Positions 1 through 8,645 of a stretch of DNA of 64,000 nt are shown one piece after another. The notes under the pieces are model-generated. The model was not told where the DNA came from. It made no database searches and saw nothing but the letters and a program-made list of their open reading frames with translations. The number at the start of each line of letters is the position of its first letter. Positions within the stretch are counted from its first letter, which is position 1. This DNA is from CAZKRU01 sp964555235 (GTDB taxonomy: Bacteria; Verrucomicrobiota; Verrucomicrobiia; Methylacidiphilales; CAMAQI01): positions 1 to 64,000 of the forward strand of contig CAZKRU010000005.1 in NCBI GenBank assembly GCA_964555235.1, in the 5' to 3' direction. A program made the translations under genes and the position numbers.

Positions 1-52
1 AAACCTTTTTTATTCTACGAAATATTCACCCATTCCTGTGGGATGGCTGTGA

Positions 53-2590
53 AATTCATCCAAAGTACGCCCCGTATTCCACCTCCTTCCAAACGCCCAT
101 CTGGACCCGGTCTGGCTTTGGGATTGGCGTGAGGGGCTGAACGAGGGGCTCACCACAGTGAGGGCGGTTCTGAATCTCATGGATGAATTTCCGCAGTTGA
201 CCTTTATGCGAGGCGAGTCCTCGATTTATGAGCATATCGAGAAGACCGATCCAAAGACATTTGAACGGATCGGACGGATGGTGGAATCCGGGCGATGGGA
301 TATCGTGGGCGGCACCTATGTCCAGCCGGACAGCAATCTGGCTTCGACAGAATCATTATGCCGGCAATTTGAGGTTGGACTGAATTACTTCTCAAAACGT
401 TTCGGCATCACTCCACGAGTGGCTTGGCAGGCGGACTCCTTTGGTCACACTCCGGGATGGCCATCCATCCTCTCAGCGTTCGGGATGAACGGATTTGCTT
501 TTTCGAGACCTCAGAGAAAAGAATTTCCAATGGATTCTCCCGCATTCTGGTGGAAGAGTCAGGGTCCGGAGAAAATCCTTTGCTATCGACAGCACTGGCT
601 TTGGTATTGCAGCGAACGATTCAATCTTAAAGCCATCCTCGACGAAACCCTTGCCGGGTACACCCGATGTGGTTTTAAGAACTCAGGGGTCTTTATGGGT
701 ATGGGCAATCACGGAGGGGGACCCTCACGCCGCCATATTCTGGAAACACTGGAATGGGCCGCAGCCCATCCGGAAGTTGAAGTCCGATTCTCGACGCTGC
801 ATACTTTGTTTGATGCAATCCGTTCCGAGATTGCAGATGGGAAGGACCTTCCAGTCCAGCAGGAAGAGATGGGTTTCTGCCAGCGTGGATGTTACTCATC
901 GACCATGAAATTTAAGTCCGCCCACCGACGGTCCGAAGCCTCTCTTTCTGCGGCTGAGGTAACGCAGTCCGTCGTCGGAGTGGGATTGAAGCAGGCCAAA
1001 GGGGTTTCACTTGAGCAAGCTTGGAAAGGAACTCTTTTCAACACATTTCATGACATTCTGCCTGGATCAAGTATTGAACGGGCCCTTGAGGATCAATTGG
1101 CTCTCTCCGGACTTGTCCTGCACCAAAGCCAACAGGCCAGCTTGGAAAGTCTGAACCAACTTGCTCTTCGGGTCGATACCTCCGTGCCGTCACCGGCGCA
1201 GCCGGACTTGCCGACCGATGTTCCTCTGCTCGTCTGGAATCCGCTTCCGCGTGCCTACAATGGATGGATCGAGCTGGAAGCCTCTTTGGATTATCGTCCC
1301 ATTGTGGGTTATAGCTCTACCATTGGAACATTGCCACTGTGCCTGTATGGGCCAAATGGAGAGCAGCCTGATTTCCAGGAAATATCCACAGAACACCACG
1401 CGATGACCGATTTGGCGTGGCGCAAACGCGTGACTTTTCAAACGGAGATCCCTCCTTTTGGATGGAAAGTTTTCCGCTTAGGCTATCGATCCTCCGAAAA
1501 GCCCTCCGCCCCCAATCCTCTTCCTACTGCAGAAGAGGGAAAACGCCAAAAACCAGAGATTGAAAACGGGGATTGGCGTGTTGAGGTCACTCCCGAAAAG
1601 CAGGTGAAAATTCTTTACCGTAATAAACTGTTCCTTGGCGGTGATGGACTCATGAGGGTCATCACGGTTGACGATATTTATGGATCTTGGGGAGGAATGA
1701 ACGAGGAACCGGAATCGTTTAATTTGGATACTGTCCGGTTCGAATGGTCCGTTGAAGACTATGAAATTCTAGAGAACGGCCCCCAACGGACGGTGATCTG
1801 GACACGCTGGGTGGGCGGCAATTCGTGTATGACTCTTACGTTCTATCTGCACCGACAATCCAATCAGGTTCAAGTGAAAGCCCGACTGTTGATCAATGAA
1901 CGCAGCGCGCGCATTAAACTCGTGCTGCCTGCCTCAGGACCTCTCGTGATGCAGGTACCCGGAGGAGCGGTAAACAGATCTCAAGAGGGACATCTTCCAT
2001 GCGGCCGATGGGTCCGCAAAGGGAAAGGTGCGAATGCGATCGGATTCGTCAGCGATGTGCTCAGTGATGTGGATGCCTCTGAGAATACTCTCAGAGTTAC
2101 TCTTGCCCGCGCCTCGCGATATGCTGATGATGTTCCCACGCCAGTGAACGTTACCCGATGGCTTCCTGCAATGGATTGCGGCGAGTTGAAGTTTGAATTC
2201 CTGCTCACACTTGGAGAGAACGACCTGGAACCCCTGGCCCAAGACCTACTCTCATCTCCGGTCGTGCTAGCTACCAGCGCTCATGAAGGGATGCTTCCTG
2301 ATTCGGGTTCATTTGGAAGGATTGAACCAGCTCATCTCTCCCTGCTCGCCGTGCAGAGGAGTGACGACGGAGGGCTTGCAGTCCGCATCCAGAACCGCTC
2401 TACGGCAGCAGTCGATGCCTTCTTCCATTTTTGCGGAGAGAAACATTCCCTTGGATCACTGAAGCCATGGGAAATTCGAACGGAACATGTGAATGGCCTT
2501 AAGTCTGCCATGGCAGAAAGTGAAAAATTTATTTCAATTCCGTGTCACCAGAATAAAGACAAAAAGATACTCGTAGAAAAATTAAAATGA
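53..2590 (+). CDS. GH38 alpha-mannosidase, 5' end disturbed or incomplete
   Basis: Glycoside hydrolase family 38 retaining alpha-mannosidase, which releases mannose from glycans using a zinc ion. The first GTG in this frame is at 158, but the open frame upstream (53-157) encodes LLPNAHLDPVWLWDW, the family's N-terminal block with the HxD metal ligands, so starting at 158 would remove part of the active site. Other conserved parts are the nucleophile segment AWQADSFGHT and the metal-ligand segment FHDILPGSS. A stop at 50-52 closes the frame and no ordinary start codon lies between it and the HxD motif. An ATG at 43 in another frame would join this frame if one base near 53-57 were removed, so a one-base frameshift or sequencing error is likely. 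The stop overlaps the ATG of the next gene (ATGA), as in an operon. Family assignment is secure; the exact start is not. Confidence 0.85.
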   Translation, partial: NSSKVRPVFHLLPNAHLDPVWLWDWREGLNEGLTTVRAVLNLMDEFPQLTFMRGESSIYEHIEKTDPKTFERIGRMVESGRWDIVGGTYVQPDSNLASTESLCRQFEVGLNYFSKRFGITPRVAWQADSFGHTPGWPSILSAFGMNGFAFSRPQRKEFPMDSPAFWWKSQGPEKILCYRQHWLWYCSERFNLKAILDETLAGYTRCGFKNSGVFMGMGNHGGGPSRRHILETLEWAAAHPEVEVRFSTLHTLFDAIRSEIADGKDLPVQQEEMGFCQRGCYSSTMKFKSAHRRSEASLSAAEVTQSVVGVGLKQAKGVSLEQAWKGTLFNTFHDILPGSSIERALEDQLALSGLVLHQSQQASLESLNQLALRVDTSVPSPAQPDLPTDVPLLVWNPLPRAYNGWIELEASLDYRPIVGYSSTIGTLPLCLYGPNGEQPDFQEISTEHHAMTDLAWRKRVTFQTEIPPFGWKVFRLGYRSSEKPSAPNPLPTAEEGKRQKPEIENGDWRVEVTPEKQVKILYRNKLFLGGDGLMRVITVDDIYGSWGGMNEEPESFNLDTVRFEWSVEDYEILENGPQRTVIWTRWVGGNSCMTLTFYLHRQSNQVQVKARLLINERSARIKLVLPASGPLVMQVPGGAVNRSQEGHLPCGRWVRKGKGANAIGFVSDVLSDVDASENTLRVTLARASRYADDVPTPVNVTRWLPAMDCGELKFEFLLTLGENDLEPLAQDLLSSPVVLATSAHEGMLPDSGSFGRIEPAHLSLLAVQRSDDGGLAVRIQNRSTAAVDAFFHFCGEKHSLGSLKPWEIRTEHVNGLKSAMAESEKFISIPCHQNKDKKILVEKLK

Positions 2591-2775
2591 GACCTTCCAT
2601 GCAACTCCGCGCTATCATTTTCGATCTGGACGGCGTGCTTGTCTCGACTGACAACTTCCATTACCAAGGCTGGAAACGGCTCGCGGATAAGGAAGGTATT
2701 TACTTTGACGAAACCATCAACCACCGGTTGCGCGGGGTTAGCCGCATGGAAAGCCTCGATGTTATCATATTTTAG
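2587..2775 (+). pseudogene. Truncated beta-phosphoglucomutase (HAD family)
   Basis: The 62-residue product opens with the HAD motif I, AIIFDLDGVLVSTDNFHYQ, continues with the cap-domain segment RLRGVSRMESLD, then stops. Full-length beta-phosphoglucomutases have about 210-220 residues, so motifs II-IV and most of the cap are absent and the product cannot be active. Its ATG overlaps the stop of the mannosidase gene, suggesting the two once formed an operon for oligosaccharide breakdown. The AraC-family gene starts 5 bases after the stop, so the missing part was probably removed when that gene arrived or by a deletion. No remainder of the gene is visible nearby. Confidence 0.75.
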
Positions 2776-2780
2776 CTTTA

Positions 2781-3668
2781 ATGGAATTCTCATCACGTCA
2801 TAAGCAGAACCCGCTTCATCGCTGGAAAAGCCTGAGATCCGAGTTGTTATGGGTTCATGATGGACCGAGCGCTGCAGGGGCGCTAAGGGAAAAAGCTAAT
2901 CATAGCATCGGCTACTGGGTTTGGTTGATCCGACGTGGAAAAGTTCGTATCGAAATGGATGACAATACCTGGGAGGCAACCGCAGGCCAATGGGTGGTTA
3001 CCCCCCAAGGCGTAATAACTCAGGATTTCTCAAAAGACGTGAGAATTCTTTCCATTCATTTCCGATGCCAATGGCCGACCGGAGCAAATCTATTTTCCGG
3101 GAATGGCTGCGAGATCTGGAATGCCAAGGAGTTTCCGCAACTGGAGCGCAGCGCGTTAGCGCTATGCCGCATTATTCAGCACCACTTTCCCCAAGTGCGC
3201 TACGAGTTGATCGGGAGGGAAATTGATTATCCTGTTTTCCTGCGTTTTGAGCAAAGATTTCAACAATTACTGATCAATTTTCATCAGATCATGACGGCCT
3301 TGGGACGCACGCTCGCCCATGCCGGCGCAGGAGACGAGCGCGTACTTCGTGCGGCGCGCTACATGCACAAAAGTCCGCTTAATGGGCCCTTTCCCGCCGA
3401 GCGCCTCCAGCAGGAGGCCGGTTTGGGACGAGCCCATCTCGATCGTCTCTACTCGGATGAATTCAATGTAAGCACGTGGGAATACTGGGAGCTTCTTCGC
3501 CAAGAAGTGGCGATGCGCAATCTCGAATTCACAGCGCTTTCTGTCAAGGAGATCGGCTTCAAACTCGGCTTCAAACAGGCATCCCATTTCACAAAATGGT
3601 TTTTTCGCCGGGTGGGAAAAACGCCAAAGACATATCGGGACGAGCCGCCTGCAAAACGCGTGTTTTAA
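2781..3668 (+). CDS. AraC-family transcriptional regulator
   Basis: A 295-residue regulator. Residues about 20-110 look like the cupin-type sensing domain of AraC regulators, with segments such as RRGKVRIEMDD and TAGQWVVTPQG. The C-terminal ~95 residues form the double helix-turn-helix DNA-binding domain, including the second-HTH signature SVKEIGFKLGFKQASHFTKW followed by FRRVGKTPKTYR. It lies between a mannosidase/phosphoglucomutase remnant and a sulfatase, so a sugar-type inducer and control of the neighbouring carbohydrate genes are reasonable inferences, but no operator is identifiable. The truncated gene immediately upstream suggests it may be a recent arrival. Confidence 0.85.
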   Translation: MEFSSRHKQNPLHRWKSLRSELLWVHDGPSAAGALREKANHSIGYWVWLIRRGKVRIEMDDNTWEATAGQWVVTPQGVITQDFSKDVRILSIHFRCQWPTGANLFSGNGCEIWNAKEFPQLERSALALCRIIQHHFPQVRYELIGREIDYPVFLRFEQRFQQLLINFHQIMTALGRTLAHAGAGDERVLRAARYMHKSPLNGPFPAERLQQEAGLGRAHLDRLYSDEFNVSTWEYWELLRQEVAMRNLEFTALSVKEIGFKLGFKQASHFTKWFFRRVGKTPKTYRDEPPAKRVF

Positions 3669-3686
3669 ACCCCGGTCGAAGGCCCG

Positions 3687-3725
3687 AAGCTGCCGGATCC
3701 GGTGACAGCCGGGCTTCTTGTTTTT
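3687..3725 (+). terminator. Possible Rho-independent terminator after the AraC gene
   Basis: AAGC..CCGG (3687-3696) can pair with CCGGGCTT (3709-3716) across a 12-nt loop with a small bulge, followed by a T-rich run (CTTGTTTTT). It lies 20 bases after the stop codon. The stem is imperfect, so this is a moderate call. Confidence 0.4.
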
Positions 3726-3845
3726 ACAGTAGAATCATACTGCCTCGAAGAGAGTTGCATTCCAAGTGAAAGGTCGCGGCGGAGCTCCTTACGAGAATAC
3801 TCTCGTAATCAAAGGTGTCGACAGCTCGCGATAATTTTAGGATTC

Positions 3846-3874
3846 TTGCAATATTAAAAAACCGATATGCTATA
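3846..3874 (+). promoter_or_regulatory. Candidate sigma-70 promoter for the sulfatase
   Basis: TTGCAA at 3846-3851 and GCTATA at 3869-3874 are separated by 17 bases, and a TATATT also overlaps there. This lies directly before the ATG at 3885 and overlaps the earlier in-frame ATG at 3867, which is a reason to prefer 3885 as the start. Confidence 0.4.
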
Positions 3875-3884
3875 TTCGAAAATC

Positions 3885-5237
3885 ATGAGCCAAGCCATTC
3901 TCGGTCGAGTATTGCCGACAAAAGCCATTATTCTTTTTGTCTGTCTATTATTGCCTGTAGGCCTCTTCGCACAATCGGGGTATGAAACGGAAAAATTGAC
4001 GGTCGCGGCCAGTTCGGGCGAGACGCAGACCCTGGTTAAAAACAATTCGGCCAGTGGTGGAGGGAAACCGAACTTCATCGTCATCCTGACCGATGATTTA
4101 GGTCTGGACATGATCAGCTGTTATGGAGCCGTTCAACCGACGCCCCAGATTGATGCGTTGGCCAGCGGCGGTATCCGATTTGATCTCGGCTACGTCCCGC
4201 CGCTCTGCGGTCCCTCGCGTGGCCAACTGCTGACAGGGCGTTATCCGTTCCGCACGGGTTGTAATGAAAACAACACCACCGTAACAGGACTCGTCCCCGG
4301 CAAGGAAATCATGATCTCGAAAGTGCTGAAAACCGCGGGCTATGCTACGATGAGTGTGGGTAAATGGGGTCAACACTCCAGCTTCGGACCGCACTTGTGG
4401 GATTTCGATGAGTCGCTGGAAGTTGCCATATCCAACCGATATTGGGCAGATGGTACTCACCCGAATACGATCAATGGCAAACCCACTCCCACAGTGAAGG
4501 GTGTCTACACGGCCGACACGATGCACCAGTTTGTCGTGGACTTCATGACCCGTCATAAAGACGAGCCGTTTTTTATCTATTATCCGATGCTGCATATGCA
4601 CAGACTTCTCGAGAAGACACCCGACAGCGCGCCTGGAGCGAAGGGAGGTGAGGTTAGACGAGACAATCTGATCTACATGGACAAGCTTGTCGGGCAGCTC
4701 GTGAGTAAACTGGAGGAGTTAAATCTGCGACAGAAGACGGTGATCCTTTTTATTGGCGACAATGGTTCTGGGGGGCCTCAGCCCATGGTTGGCGGCAAGA
4801 ACGTCTTTGGTAAAAAACACGAGTTGAACGAGGGCGGCGCCCACGTGCCATTTATCGCCAACTGGCCAGGAACCACCCCGGCAGGTATCGTCAGTCGTGA
4901 CCTGGTAGATTCCACCGACGTCTTCGTGACTTTGGCGGAATTGGCCGGAGCGACGCTGCCTGCGGGTGTGACGCTTGACGGAAAAAGTTTCGCTCCCCAG
5001 CTCAAGGGTCAAGCAGGCACTCCACGCGAATGGGTCTATGTGGAACTCAATGGCGACTCATGTGCTCGTGATGCCCGGTACAAACTCACCAACCATGGCA
5101 AAATGTTCGATCTGATAAAGGCTCCGTTTGAAGAAATCGCCGTCCCCTCGAACAGTACCGACTCCGCCGTCATCGCGTCACGCCAGCGCCTGCAGCAAGT
5201 CCTCGATACACATCCTGCCGCTCCAAAAAGCCACTAA
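3885..5237 (+). CDS. Secreted sulfatase (arylsulfatase/N-acetylglucosamine sulfatase-like)
   Basis: A 450-residue exported sulfatase that would hydrolyse sulfate esters, probably on polysaccharides. The N-terminus is a signal peptide (hydrophobic stretch about residues 13-29). ILTDDLG (residues 67-73) supplies metal-binding aspartates. CGPSRGQLLTGR (from Cys108) is a perfect sulfatase signature in which the Cys must be converted to formylglycine, so a maturation enzyme must exist elsewhere. GDNGSGG further on matches the C-terminal metal-binding segment. The start at 3885 gives the better signal peptide; an in-frame ATG at 3867 is also possible. Substrate cannot be told from sequence, though the mannosidase nearby suggests sulfated glycans. 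Confidence 0.9.
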   Translation: MSQAILGRVLPTKAIILFVCLLLPVGLFAQSGYETEKLTVAASSGETQTLVKNNSASGGGKPNFIVILTDDLGLDMISCYGAVQPTPQIDALASGGIRFDLGYVPPLCGPSRGQLLTGRYPFRTGCNENNTTVTGLVPGKEIMISKVLKTAGYATMSVGKWGQHSSFGPHLWDFDESLEVAISNRYWADGTHPNTINGKPTPTVKGVYTADTMHQFVVDFMTRHKDEPFFIYYPMLHMHRLLEKTPDSAPGAKGGEVRRDNLIYMDKLVGQLVSKLEELNLRQKTVILFIGDNGSGGPQPMVGGKNVFGKKHELNEGGAHVPFIANWPGTTPAGIVSRDLVDSTDVFVTLAELAGATLPAGVTLDGKSFAPQLKGQAGTPREWVYVELNGDSCARDARYKLTNHGKMFDLIKAPFEEIAVPSNSTDSAVIASRQRLQQVLDTHPAAPKSH

Positions 5238-5475
5238 ACGCGGCGTTATAAATTAAAGGACGTCAGACAATGGGAGCGTATCTGATTATTAATTTGAGTA
5301 TTTCAATTGGGGGCGGAATATGGAGTGGACTATGGAGCCGTCGCCAGTGGAATTCAACAAGTTCGAGCCTGAATGAGAAAAGAGAAAGGCTTGGAGCGAG
5401 TTTATCAAAAACTCCGAAAAAACATAATTAATGAAAAATGAGATGCGTCCCCATTGTTTTCGATTTCATTTTCAG

Positions 5476-5493
5476 TAGGGTTACACCCCATAG
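5476..5493 (+). promoter_or_regulatory. Copy 1 of the 18-bp CCCCATAG element
   Basis: TAGGGTTACACCCCATAG, ending 32 nt before the ATG at 5526. A TA-containing hexamer (GCCTAC) begins 18 nt after the element. This is the only copy outside the 24.6-41.1 kb region. Bases 5238-5475 upstream show no gene. Confidence 0.6.
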
Positions 5494-5525
5494 GCCTTCT
5501 CTTCATTCGAGCCTACTTTGGGTTC

Positions 5526-5870
5526 ATGACAAAAACACTTCGATCCTTGGCATTTATGGTTATTGCAATTGGAACGATTCTCTTCGTGACTCGCGCTTCT
5601 GCGGAGTCTTCGTTGAGTATTCGTATCGGGCCGCAAGCTCCTCCGCATCACGAGGACTATCGTCGGTGGGAAAGTCCGCATCGTACGGCAGTTTGGATTC
5701 CCGGACATAACGAATGGAGACAAGCGCCGGGACAGAGACATGGACGTTATGTTTGGGTCGGCGGTTATTATGCGTACCCTTCTCATAAAGGAAGCCAATG
5801 GGTAGCTCCTCGATATTCGCGCGATCGTGATGGTAACTACAACTATCGTGCCCCTTATTGGACGAAATAA
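5526..5870 (+). CDS. Small secreted YXWGXW-like protein
   Basis: A 114-residue protein with a clear signal peptide (TLRSLAFMVIAIGTILFV, cleavage probably after ASA), followed by a short aromatic-rich domain with WIPGHNEWR, GRYVWVGGYYA and APYW segments. These resemble the YXWGXW/WVxGYW repeats of small periplasmic proteins of unknown role. An upstream in-frame ATG at 5454 is unlikely because the regulatory element at 5476-5493 would fall inside the gene. The same element precedes stress-type genes at 24-41 kb, so this protein is probably co-regulated with them. Function unknown. Confidence 0.7.
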   Translation: MTKTLRSLAFMVIAIGTILFVTRASAESSLSIRIGPQAPPHHEDYRRWESPHRTAVWIPGHNEWRQAPGQRHGRYVWVGGYYAYPSHKGSQWVAPRYSRDRDGNYNYRAPYWTK

Positions 5871-6021
5871 AGGTTATTTTACCCCAGTAGTGTCATGATG
5901 TTAATTATTAGATTAACGAGATAGGGGGGAGTGGGGAGTGGGGAGGATGAGGGGAGGAATTTATCGGGATGGTTGGCGAGGCCTTTACCGTACATCGAGG
6001 GCGCCAATGGGTTGGAAAAAA

Positions 6022-6795
6022 CTATTGAGCGGTCCAGCCGCCGTCGATAGTGATGGTTTGCCCGGTGACGTTGCGAGCGAGCGGGCTGATGAGGTATTCG
6101 ATAGCGGCGGCGATCTCTTCGGAGGTGATGAAGGCTTTTTTGGGCATCGGTTCAAGCATGACTTTTTGGATGACTTCTTCTTCAGAAATTCCGCGAATTC
6201 GGGCTTGGTCTTTGATCTGTTTCTCAACGAGGGGGGTCTGAATATAAGCAGGGCAGATGGTGTTTGTCGTGATTTCGGCATCGGCGGTTTCGAGTGCCAG
6301 CACTTTTGAAAAACCGATCAAGGCATGTTTTGCCGTGACGTAAGCGGATTTTCCAGGTGAGGCGACAAGGGAATGGAGTGAGCCGATATGGATCAGTCGA
6401 CCAAAACCGCGCTCACGCATTCCAGGAAGTGCGGCACGGCTCATGAGAAAGGTTCCTTTTAAGGCGACATCCATAATTTGATCCCATTTGACCGTTGGAA
6501 ATTCCTCCAATCGTGCGACATGCTGCATTCCCGCGTTGTTGATCAAGACCTCTACCGGTCGATCCTTGAGTTTTTTCCAGAGCTGCTCAATTTCAGTTTC
6601 GGAGGTGACGTCCAAGGCATGCGCTTCTGCGTTTCCCCCGGCTTTTTGAATTTGAGCGGCGGTCTCCTCGGCGGCGGCGAGATCGCGATCGGTTGAAAAA
6701 ATGATGCCGTTCTGTTGCGCCAAGGCGAGGGCGAGTCCGCGGCCGAGTCCACTGCCGGCTCCAGTAATCAGAATGTTGCGTTTGGGAGAGTTCAT
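6022..6795 (-). CDS. bdhA: 3-hydroxybutyrate dehydrogenase (SDR family)
   Basis: A 257-residue short-chain dehydrogenase, probably oxidising D-3-hydroxybutyrate to acetoacetate with NAD. Visible features are the cofactor-binding ITGAGSGLGRG near the N-terminus, the NNAG motif near residue 87, the catalytic Ser region (HIGSLHS), and the YVTAK segment containing the Tyr-x-x-x-Lys pair. The C-terminus NVTGQTITIDGGWTAQ is typical of the bacterial BDH group. It is the last gene of a minus-strand operon, and its ATG overlaps the stop of the acyl-CoA ligase gene (ATGA at 6792-6795). Neighbouring ligase and thiolase genes make the 3-hydroxybutyrate role likely; sequence alone leaves other 3-hydroxyacyl substrates possible. 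Confidence 0.85.
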   Translation of the reverse strand: MNSPKRNILITGAGSGLGRGLALALAQQNGIIFSTDRDLAAAEETAAQIQKAGGNAEAHALDVTSETEIEQLWKKLKDRPVEVLINNAGMQHVARLEEFPTVKWDQIMDVALKGTFLMSRAALPGMRERGFGRLIHIGSLHSLVASPGKSAYVTAKHALIGFSKVLALETADAEITTNTICPAYIQTPLVEKQIKDQARIRGISEEEVIQKVMLEPMPKKAFITSEEIAAAIEYLISPLARNVTGQTITIDGGWTAQ

Positions 6796-8642
6796 CGATT
6801 GGAGAGGTATTGGTCGCGAAGGACGCGACGCATGATTTTATTGGAGGCGGTTCTCGGAAGAACGGAAGTGATGACGACCTCTTGAATTTTGAAGAGGGGA
6901 TTTAATTCGCGACGAATGGCATTTTGCATCGCCGTGGTCAGGGATGTTTTGTCGATGGAGCTATTTTGAGTGCAGACCGCAAAAATGACGAGTTGACTCG
7001 GGCCGCCTCCCGGAGCGACAGCGATGGCGGCGGTTTCCAAAAGATCCGGAACCGATTGCACGGTTCTTTCGATTTCAGCGGAACTCACTTTAATGCCGCC
7101 AAGATTCATGGTGTCATCCGCACGACCATGAGCGCGCCAATATCCGTTTGGCAATCTTTCGATCTGATCGCCATGGCGGCGAAGAAGTCCTCCGTCGGTG
7201 TTTTTGGGAGTATTCGAAAAGTATTCCTGATGATGGTCTTTGTTGAGAAGCGTGAGGGAGAGCCCAATCGAGGGAGGAATCAGGAAGATTTCTCCGTTTT
7301 CTGCAGGAGATCCTTCTTCATCGAGAATGACAAAATCGAGGCCGAGTGCTGGAGTGTTGAACGTGCCGGCAATGCAGGGGCGTGTGACGGTTCCGGTGAG
7401 GTAACCTCCGCCAATTTCGGTTCCCCCACAATATTCGATGACGGGACGTCCTCCGCAGAACTTCATCAACCAGCGCATCTCTTCGGCGTTGGAACATTCA
7501 CCGGTCGAACTGATCACTTTAATTTCACTCCAGTCCAAGCCCTTCATGCAATCCGTGGCGCGCCATGCTTTGACCAGACTTGGAACGATTCCGAGCAGCG
7601 TTGCTTTGGAATTCTGCAGAAACTCTCCGAAAGGTCGTCCGGTTGGCGCTCCATCAAACAACCCAAGCGCGGCTCGATTCATCAGGCTCGCGAAGATCAA
7701 CCACGGTCCCATCATCCATCCGATATTGGTCGGCCAGACGAGGAGATCTCCCGGCTGAACATTTTGATGAAAATGGGCATCAACCGCGCATTTGATCGGA
7801 GTCGTTTGAGTCCAAGGAATTGCTTTCGGTTCTCCCGTCGTTCCAGAGGAAAATAAAATATTTACGGGATCCGATGGAGTTCGTGGAACTGCTTGGAAGG
7901 TTTTTGCTTCGACTAAGAATTCAGACCAAGTCAAATCTCCTGCACGAAGCGTCGCTTGGACCTGATTTTTTGCCGGGAGAACAATCGCAGGAGGCGCCTC
8001 GGCTTCCACGACGTTGGTAAAAAGAGGTAACTCTTTGCCGGCTCGATACGTTACATCCTGGGTGAAAATTGCCACCGCCTTCGCCAAACGCAATCGGGTC
8101 GAAATCTCTTTAGGACGAAAGCTGTCGGCGATTCCGACGACGACACATCCGGCCTGAATGATTCCCAAGTAGATCGCGACGGCTTCCGGCGTCATCGGCA
8201 TGAAAATCGCCACGGCATCGCCCGGTTTGAACCCGCGATGGACGAGACTTGCTGAAATCTGATTTGTGAGGGATTGCAGTTCAGCGACACTCATCTTCTG
8301 GATGGCGCCTCCTTCGCTTTGGTGAATGATTGCAGGCGAATTGGCTGGAGCCTTGAAGCAACTCTCAACGATATTCAATTTTGCACCGAGCAACCAATTG
8401 GGATGCTCAATTCCTAAAGTGAGATCCATGGCTCGGGAAAAGGGATGTTGAAAAGGGATTCCGAGTCGCTCGATCACTTTCGCCCAGAAGGCTTCATGAT
8501 TTTTTGTCGACCACTCATGAAGTTTTTCGTAGGTGTTGACACCCACTTCCTGCATCAACCCAAAGAGATTCGTCGTGCGAATAAATTCCGGAGTTGGAGT
8601 CCAGTCTGGCAAAAGATTCGTAAGTTCGGGATTTGAATTCAT
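6792..8642 (-). CDS. AMP-forming acyl-CoA synthetase, probably acetoacetyl-CoA synthetase
   Basis: A 616-residue member of the ANL adenylating superfamily, activating a carboxylic acid to its CoA thioester. The phosphate-binding motif FSSGTTGEPKAIPW is present, along with YCGGTEIGGGY (adenine-binding region), the hinge segment HGRADDTMNLGGIKVSSAEIE, and the C-terminal Lys region (PRTASNKIMRR). The N-terminus has the acetyl/acetoacetyl-CoA synthetase-type cap. Which acid it uses cannot be read directly. Between a thiolase and 3-hydroxybutyrate dehydrogenase, acetoacetate is the most economical substrate; acetate or another short acid is the alternative. The start lies 3 bases after the thiolase stop. 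Confidence 0.8.
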   Translation of the reverse strand: MNSNPELTNLLPDWTPTPEFIRTTNLFGLMQEVGVNTYEKLHEWSTKNHEAFWAKVIERLGIPFQHPFSRAMDLTLGIEHPNWLLGAKLNIVESCFKAPANSPAIIHQSEGGAIQKMSVAELQSLTNQISASLVHRGFKPGDAVAIFMPMTPEAVAIYLGIIQAGCVVVGIADSFRPKEISTRLRLAKAVAIFTQDVTYRAGKELPLFTNVVEAEAPPAIVLPAKNQVQATLRAGDLTWSEFLVEAKTFQAVPRTPSDPVNILFSSGTTGEPKAIPWTQTTPIKCAVDAHFHQNVQPGDLLVWPTNIGWMMGPWLIFASLMNRAALGLFDGAPTGRPFGEFLQNSKATLLGIVPSLVKAWRATDCMKGLDWSEIKVISSTGECSNAEEMRWLMKFCGGRPVIEYCGGTEIGGGYLTGTVTRPCIAGTFNTPALGLDFVILDEEGSPAENGEIFLIPPSIGLSLTLLNKDHHQEYFSNTPKNTDGGLLRRHGDQIERLPNGYWRAHGRADDTMNLGGIKVSSAEIERTVQSVPDLLETAAIAVAPGGGPSQLVIFAVCTQNSSIDKTSLTTAMQNAIRRELNPLFKIQEVVITSVLPRTASNKIMRRVLRDQYLSNR

Positions 8643-8645
8643 GAG

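Noticed and set aside
5938..6309. Plus-strand gene of 123 codons
   Set aside because: It lies opposite the well-supported 3-hydroxybutyrate dehydrogenase and shows no protein-like features of its own.
6924..7856. Plus-strand 310-codon gene opposite the acyl-CoA ligase
   Set aside because: The minus-strand ligase has all family motifs; the opposite frame has none.
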